A program made the position numbers and the translations under genes. A DNA stretch of 64,000 bases from NCBI GenBank assembly GCA_001792895.1, contig MARA01000008.1:1426001-1490000 (forward strand), read 5' to 3'. Below the pieces are notes generated by a model. It saw only the letters and a list, made by a program, of their open reading frames with translations. It was not told the DNA's origin and searched no databases. This DNA comes from Lentinus brumalis (taxonomy: Eukaryota > Basidiomycota > Agaricomycetes > Polyporales > Polyporaceae). Positions 58,801-64,000 of this stretch are shown in pieces. Within the stretch, counting starts at the first letter, position 1, and each line of letters begins with the position of its first letter.

Positions 58801-60190
58801 TGCTCCCGCTGAGCCTGCTCCCGCTGAGCCTGCTCGCGCTGAGCCTGCTCGCGCTGGGCCTGCTCGCGCTGAGCCTGCTCGCGCTGGGCCTGCTCGCGCT
58901 GGGCCTGTTCGCGCTGGGCCTGCTGCCGCTGGGCCTGTTCGCATTGGGCCTGTTCGCGCTGAGTCTGCTGCCGCTGAGCCTGTTCGCGCTGAGCCTGTTC
59001 GCGCTGAGCCTGCTGCCGCTGAGCCTGTTCGCGCTGAGCCTGTTCGCGCTGAGCCTGTTCGCGCTGAGCCTGTTCGCGCTGCGCCTGCTCCCACTGCTCC
59101 TGCGCCGCTCGAGTCTGCGCCTCCTGCTCTTGCAGCTGCGCCTCCCACTGAGTCTGTTCCCGCTGAGCGTACTCGCGCTGGGCCTGCTCGCGCTGAGCCT
59201 GCTCGCGCTGAGCCTGCTCGCGCTGAGCCTGCTCGCGCCGAGCCTGCTCCCACTGAGCCTGCTCGCGCCGAGCCTGCTCCCACTGCTCCTGCGCCGCTGT
59301 AGTCCGCGCATCTTGCTCTTGCAGCTGCGCTCGCGGTTCGCCTCCGCTCGGCAGTTGCTCTGCCTGCATGTCAATGTCCTCCTCTTGGACCGATTGGAAT
59401 TGTGCGGAGGGTCGAGCTGCGAGCGACCACGGAGGGATCGCATCTATGGGCGGGAAATGGATGTTCAACGACGAAACCTGTGAACGAGGCTGTCAGGCAA
59501 ACTCAAAGCAAGGCAGCAGACGACGTGGATGAAACTGACCGAAGCCGGGAACGCGCTTGACGGACGAGCGGGTATTGGACTGGCTGGTCCTTGCGAGCCC
59601 GACGCAGGCCCTGTGGATGCCGGACGTCCCTGATAAGGAAGGAACTGCATTAGCTAGCGACTTATGATAAAGTCCAGATAACTACCGCTGAGAGTCCTCT
59701 CGATAGCCACCGCGCTCTTTTACGGTCGTTATCCTATGTAACGATGAGCAGACTGAGGTGAGAACACAACAGTAGTACGTACGAGGTACGCCTGAGTGAG
59801 CCGCAGAGCCGGCGGGTTTTCCTGTGAAGTGTGAGATTACGGCCTGTCCCAGGCAAAAAATGGGAGGCTTACCATCAGTCTACTCAATCTAGGTGATTTT
59901 CCATTCTCCAAGGTATGGGCATTCGGGGCGCTGAGCTCGCGCTTACCGCCGATAACCTGCTCGGTTGAGAACCGCCCTTCTAGAGAGTCCATAGTCAAGT
60001 CTTCTGGTGATCTGACGCGCTGCGGCAGAGCAATCCGAGTCCCAAAGACATGTGGTTGCTTTCTGACAGTTGAGGATGGACCGGCGGGCGGAACGGGCGG
60101 AGGAGCGGGAGGAGGAGCGGGAGGAGGAGCGGGAGGAGGAGCGGGCGGCGGAGCGCCACCTGCATTGTTGGGGGCGGGGGAGGTGGACAT
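55875..60190 (-). CDS. Large AQREQ-repeat protein, Agaricomycete family of unknown function
   Basis: Begins near MSTSPAPNNAGGAPPPAPPP (about 60190; an in-frame ATG lies at 60214), followed by a Pro-rich stretch. A region rich in AREQAQREQAQREQ pentads spans 58570-59290, then a long Pro/Ser region (PSSVMPPPPIPSSRPQSRVH). Helical exons follow (MWLSWNVDMRQRVVNYYNAA; MLVGQMQDFTSAMQDHATET), then an Arg/acid segment. The conserved C-terminal exons contain RRALDDILQVVDWKTFHAQH, GHGWKKFPFNKEARAVFINR, NMSGDETDGPEKTHPPRWRI, GGNPPREHVGRECR and WLARQPAYIVDELEIMDEDY. The MSxDE(S/T)D plus NPPR end recalls a basidiomycete protein family found in many copies and often near transposons; function unknown. About eight introns, several borders approximate. 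Confidence 0.62.
58570..59295. repeat. 15-bp coding minisatellite (AQREQ)
   Basis: About 48 tandem units of gcctgctcgcgctgg and variants (tgctgccgctgggcc, tgttcgcgctgagcc). Because the unit is a multiple of three it keeps the reading frame and encodes repeated Ala-Gln-Arg-Glu-Gln on the minus strand; it also stays open in other frames, giving long spurious frames on both strands. Variants arrange in blocks (QQ, RE and WE types), which suggests expansion by unequal exchange or slippage. Confidence 0.9.
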
Positions 60191-60448
60191 GGAAGGGAAA
60201 GTGTTTGCCTGCATCTCCTGCCGCTGGCATTATATGTTGAATATGTGAATCATCATTCTAGCCTTTGCTACGCTTACAGAAACTGAGAAAGGCGTCAACG
60301 GAGCTATGCTAGTTCTTTCGGCAGCCTTTGAAGGAAACACTCAGCAAAGCTCGATGTGGTTTGTAGCCGCGCCTCACCTAAGAGCACAAAGAGTACAAAC
60401 TCCTTTATAGCCGCCAGTCTAACCGCAGCGTGATGAGCGCTCAGGGCG

Positions 60449-61453
60449 CTACGCCGGGTCAAGACGGGGCTCTCCGTGGATACGTACGCGGTACAGACAA
60501 GTCGACCTGCCACCCCAGTTCCCGGCAATGTCCAAGACCACAACGCCGGTGTATAGACCGGCATCCACGAACTCCTGCGCCACTCTGAACGTCTGCACAT
60601 GAGACGAGCCGCGGATGTCGTATTCGAATGCGACGAGAGGAACGTAGGTGAAGTTGCATGTGACAAGAGGCTCGGAGCGACCGTATAAAGTAGGAATAGA
60701 GGAGTTGGCCGTGAAGTTGTGCAGTTGAGCTTCGTTCGATGAGCCGTCTACGGCGCCCCAAAGCACCATGGCGCGCGGCGCCTGCCCGATGTCTGCGGCT
60801 ATCTCGGTTGGGATGTGGTCGATGGAGATATGGGTGGGATGCATCAACTCCGATAGACGCAGGCCGAGTTGAGCCCTGCTTGTCGGTATGGACCAGCATC
60901 GGCCGATACGAATATCATCCGTAATAGCAAGCTCAGCGGCGTTACTGGAGGTGAAGTCAAGTATCCCTTCGCCCGAGTTGGAGACGACCCAAGTGAGATC
61001 GGGAATGACACGGCCGCCGTTGGCGTAAAGTGCGAAGTCGCGGCGGCCAACTGGATCTTTCAGAACGCGCGAGACTGCGCGATCGATGTAGGCCTTAACG
61101 GCAGGACTGACTTCGTCCGACGTCACCATCCGCGACGAGCGTACGAACCGACCGAAGGCGGCTCCGAATAGTATCGCTATGAGGACGCCACAGAGCATCC
61201 CTTGCAAACCGGGTCCGTTTCCGGGCTTTGAGTTTGTGGAGTTCTCGTTCGGTACTGCGACTCTCTGATAGGACTCCGCCGAGTTGTGGTTGAGGTGCTG
61301 AGATGCTTGTCCTTGGAAATGGACACGTTTGGCCGCACCTGACAAGAAGTTGTGAGCCAAAGTAGAGGCTACACGCGTGAACAGCGAACCTCCATCCTTC
61401 GCAGTGCCCTGCTTTCGCGCCGCATTCTCGCTGTAGGGTCGTTGATGCATCAT
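60449..61453 (-). CDS. SUN-domain protein of the nuclear envelope
   Basis: A single exon of 334 residues from MMHQRPYSENAARKQG. A membrane segment lies at residues about 86-104 (GMLCGVLIAILFGAAFGRFV). After only about 40 residues comes the SUN domain: RRDFALYANGGRVIPDLTW, then CWSIPTSRAQLGLRLSELMH, PTHISIDHIPTEIAADIGQA, PRAMVLWGAVDG, and the end VVVLDIAGNWGGRSTCLYRV then RIHGEP. Family: inner nuclear membrane proteins that bind KASH partners in the perinuclear space to form LINC bridges. The N-terminal part would face the nucleoplasm. The linker lacks the long coiled coil that trimerises typical SUN proteins, so it is unusually short. Start chosen at the first Met compatible with a 210-bp divergent promoter. 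Confidence 0.85.
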   Translation of the reverse strand: MMHQRPYSENAARKQGTAKDGGSLFTRVASTLAHNFLSGAAKRVHFQGQASQHLNHNSAESYQRVAVPNENSTNSKPGNGPGLQGMLCGVLIAILFGAAFGRFVRSSRMVTSDEVSPAVKAYIDRAVSRVLKDPVGRRDFALYANGGRVIPDLTWVVSNSGEGILDFTSSNAAELAITDDIRIGRCWSIPTSRAQLGLRLSELMHPTHISIDHIPTEIAADIGQAPRAMVLWGAVDGSSNEAQLHNFTANSSIPTLYGRSEPLVTCNFTYVPLVAFEYDIRGSSHVQTFRVAQEFVDAGLYTGVVVLDIAGNWGGRSTCLYRVRIHGEPRLDPA

Positions 61454-61663
61454 AAGCAGAGGCACGGAGGTGAGTCCTCTTGTTCGGCGGGCCGAGTTGG
61501 ACGGTTGCGGATGAGAAGGAAGGACAGCGGAGCACTCGTGCCACTTTGTCCCACGTGCCTTCGGTGTTCTTTGTTCTCCTCCCCGACCACAACGCCGTCG
61601 TCCTATGTCACAACATTGCTGAGCCTCCTCCTGTATTCCGTGGTCTCTCTTCTCCCTACACGC
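61454..61663. promoter_or_regulatory. Divergent promoter, SUN-domain / WD40 genes
   Basis: 210 bp between two start codons on opposite strands. The plus-strand end is rich in short pyrimidine tracts (ctcctcctgtattcc, tctctcttctccct) just before the WD40 ATG, a common fungal leader feature. No TATA box stands out. Confidence 0.45.
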
Positions 61664-62910
61664 ATGCGGTACGTCAAAGCGGGTGATATCGGCGATGCCA
61701 CGCAAGGCCACATGGATGGTGTCGCCGCCCTGGCGTTCAATCGCAACGGGAACTGTCTCGCATCCGCCGGTTTGGATGCTAAAGTGTGTATTTGGAACGT
61801 CAACGATGGCCGGCTCCTGCATGTCTTTATTGCGGCCAGCTCTGTTTTATCCCTCGCGTGGTTTGGGGATGGCAACCTGCTCTGCGGGACGACGGATGGG
61901 AGCATATCGGTGATCACAGTTTCCGCAGTACGTGCCTTCAACATTCCCTACGTGTCGCAACTGACAATATCTCAAGGGCAAGCTGCATGCCACAACATTT
62001 CCTCGCAGTCATAGTTTCCCTGTGGAGCATCTGGGCGTACAGGAGGACAGACTTGTCTCAGGTGCTCACGAAGAAGTCGCAGTGTGGTCGAGGGCTCCGC
62101 ACGGTACCTTCGCCGTCACCTTCCCAGCCATTGGAGCTCACTGCAATGCCTTTGCAGGAATCTGGGAGCACGATCACGATCTTCCGCCTCCGCCGGCGAA
62201 CTCCAATAATCAAGATCGGGACGTTCTGGTCAGTAGCGTGTGTTGGATTCGACCGTCGAGGTTACTCGTGACGTATATGTATCACGGATACATGTAGGTA
62301 ATGCTTCCTGCTCCGGGAGCCTGCATCACTCATCGACCGTGCAGAATATATGACGCCAAAGGCTGGCGCCGCGTCCTCACCATTCCATTGAATGGTCTTA
62401 TGTGAGTTTGTCGCACCGTGATGCCCATCCCGCCAGCTCATATTTCTCGCCCATCAGCGCACATGCTAGCGTGTCACCAGACGGTAAAAGGTTAGTAGTG
62501 TCAAACATGACATCTGGCTTCGACATGTACGAAACCGACACGGGCGCGTCGGCTGGAACAATACAACATCCTATCGGGGAGCTGCTGGCCGTCCCGGTCG
62601 TATTCGCTCACGGAGGCAATGTCATCCTCGGAGGGAGTGCGGTGGGCGAAGCTCATTTATGGGATACCACCACGACCGACGTCGTTCAAAGTCTGCCTGT
62701 CAAAGGTATGACTCCGATGTCGCTCGCGCATCTGTGAGGTACTTACACGAGACAGACTCCCATAGACTTCTTGCGATTGCGGCTTATCAGAAGCCGGCTG
62801 GCAAGCGGTTCCTTATTGCGACCGGGGTCAGCGACCCCGGCGTTCGAGGGGCTATCACGCTATGGTATGCCGAGGAGGATGCTCGAGGGAAGTCGATATA
62901 TCCCACATAG
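61664..62910 (+). CDS. WD40-repeat protein, basidiomycete type
   Basis: Five exons with fully matching phases: 61664-61927, 61977-62293, 62345-62401, 62458-62705 and 62756-62910, giving 346 residues. Starts MRYVKAGDIGDATQGHMDGV. Repeats are recognisable by their last strands: ALAFNRNGNCLASAGLDAKV then CIWNVNDGRLLHVF; LSLAWFGDGNLLCGTTDGSI; VEHLGVQEDRLVSGAHEEVA then VWSRAP; VVSNMTSGFDMYETDTG; and NVILGGSAVGEAHLWDTTTT. The marker YMYHGY, IYDAKGWRRVLTIPLNGLI and ASVSPDGKR agree with a family of WD40 proteins present in many copies in Agaricomycetes, whose function is unknown. Probably a protein-interaction propeller with fewer than the usual seven clear repeats. Confidence 0.85.
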
Positions 62911-63180
62911 CTCAGTAGATGTGTCCCACCCTAGTGACCCATACAAACTGACAATCGGGCATTGAGGTGGTATGATCGGACCTGATCATATGATGTGTTC
63001 TGGCATATACATGGGCTGTTCAGGGTCATATTCCAGGTCAATCCGACAGCATTGCTGGGTGGTTTGGCATTCCTTTGGCATGCATTGTGGGTCAGTATAC
63101 CTGCTGCTGGTACTGTTCAAGGGGTCAGTGGTAACCTGCACGCATGCCATCCAGGGATAAAGCTGGTGTAACGATCAGGG
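62911..63180. other. Spacer between WD40 gene and minisatellite
   Basis: About 270 bp. It contains degraded pieces resembling the 55-bp unit downstream (gtgttctggcatatacatgg, gggctgttcagggtcatatt), as if the array once extended further left. No gene. Confidence 0.4.
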
Positions 63181-64000
63181 CTGGTGATCTGGTATGTACA
63201 AGCATGTATGTGGGGTGATCAAGATGGTCTCACAGGAGGCTCTGACTTGGTGCACACATGGACGTGGGGTGTTCAGGAGAGTGTTCCGGGGATGTCCCAG
63301 CACCATTCGGACATGGATGTGGGGTGTTCGGGAGAGTGTTCCGGGGATGTCCCAGCACCATTCGGACATGGACGTGGGGTGTTCGGGACAGCATTTCGGG
63401 GACGTTCCAGCACCGTTCGGACACGGACGTGGGGTGTTCGGGACAGCATTTCGGGGACGTTCCAGCACCGTTCGGACACGGACGTGGGGTGTTCGGGACA
63501 GCATTTCGGGGACGTTCCAGCACCGTTCGGACACGGACGTGGGGTGTTCGGGACAGCATTTCGGGGACGTTCCAGCACCGTTCGGACACGGACGTGGGGT
63601 GTTCGGGACAGCATTTCGGGGACGTTCCAGCACCGTTCGGACACGGACGTGGGGTGTTCGGGACAGCATTTCGGGGACGTTCCAGCACCGTTCGGACACG
63701 GACGTGGGGTGTTCGGGACAGCATTTCGGGGACGTTCCAGCACCGTTCGGACACGGACGTGGGGTGTTCGGGACAGCATTTCGGGGACGTTCCAGCACCG
63801 TTCGGACACGGACGTGGGGTGTTCGGGACAGCATTTCGGGGACGTTCCAGCACCGTTCGGACACGGACGTGGGGTGTTCGGGACAGCATTTCGGGGACGT
63901 TCCAGCACCGTTCGGACACGGACGTGGGGTGTTCGGGACAGCATTTCGGGGACGTTCCAGCACCGTTCGGACACGGACGTGGGGTGTTCGGGACAGCATT
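63181..64000. repeat. 55-bp tandem array running off the right edge
   Basis: Unit starts (gacgtggggtgttcgggaca) fall at 63261, 63316, 63371, 63426 and every 55 bp to 63976. About thirteen and a half copies are inside the window, and the array continues beyond it. The first two units are divergent (gttcaggagagtgttccggg), later ones nearly identical, so the array appears younger toward the right. The unit contains no TAA, TAG, TGA or their reverse complements, so all six frames are open. A subtelomeric or centromeric minisatellite is possible, but no telomere repeat is seen. Confidence 0.93.

Noticed and set aside
58292..59483. Long plus-strand frames across the 15-bp repeat
   Set aside because: They are mirror frames of a stop-free repeat whose unit is a multiple of three; the minus frame joins natural flanking exons and the plus frames do not.
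63175..63999. Three overlapping minus-strand frames in the 55-bp array as a gene
   Set aside because: The same peptide appears in all three frames because of the repeat length, and there is no flanking exon or natural start; treated as a satellite.
1..64000. CRISPR array or bacterial-type operon
   Set aside because: No direct repeats with unique spacers; the only regular arrays are head-to-tail minisatellites, and gene structure is clearly eukaryotic.

Overview
The window looks like nuclear DNA of a filamentous basidiomycete, most likely an Agaricomycete. Genes are split by many short GT-AG introns (about 50-60 nt where I could resolve both ends). Exon 1 is often tiny (14 nt in the F-box and SmD1 genes, only ATG in the eL8 gene), base composition in the genic parts is GC-rich, and several families are typical of mushroom-forming fungi. 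The assignment rests on gene structure and family type, not on a marker gene.

Layout. 1-34.3 kb is a gene-dense arm: a multi-exon unknown (2.1-4.7 kb, minus), an F-box protein (5.5-7.2, plus), an unknown (7.7-8.3, minus), the TUP1-type WD40 co-repressor (8.9-12.5, minus), a gene-poor gap with a decayed short-chain dehydrogenase (SDR) fragment, an intact SDR (16.6-18.1, minus), a Zn2Cys6 transcription factor (18.5-22.1, minus), a SAP30BP/HCNGP-like protein (22.3-23.6, plus), spliceosomal SmD1 (23.9-24.4, plus), a long coiled-coil protein (25.0-27.6, plus), a possible Med25-like C-terminus (28.5-29.3, plus), a kinesin (29.8-32.7, minus) and ribosomal protein eL8 (32.9-34.3, plus).

35-55 kb is a transposon graveyard, visibly more AT-rich in its middle: a retroelement with DIRS/Ngaro-like reverse transcriptase (36.5-40.1) broken by a solo LTR with a perfect 5-bp target duplication; two more copies of that LTR, one carrying a nested 268-bp MITE, the other cut by a Copia LTR; a Helitron relic; a hAT-like MITE with iterated GGACCGGTCC palindromes; a Tc1/mariner fragment; and a nearly complete but damaged hAT transposase gene. 

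55.8-64 kb returns to genes: a large repeat-containing protein of unknown function (55.9-60.2, minus), a single-exon SUN-domain protein (minus) divergent from a WD40 protein (plus), and a 55-bp minisatellite that runs off the right edge.

The housekeeping genes (TUP1, SmD1, HCNGP-like, eL8, kinesin, SUN) do not form a pathway; there is no gene cluster here in the secondary-metabolism sense. Three head-to-head pairs (Zn2Cys6 factor/HCNGP-like, kinesin/eL8, SUN/WD40) share intergenic promoters of about 195-240 bp. I did not find a convincing new defence, toxin or metabolic system. The strongest unusual signals are the nested transposon stratigraphy, the terminal minisatellite lacking stop codons in all six frames, similar TGTGTTC-type expansions inside introns of two unrelated genes, and a set of C6 runs in TUP1 where the frame seems to want one more base.
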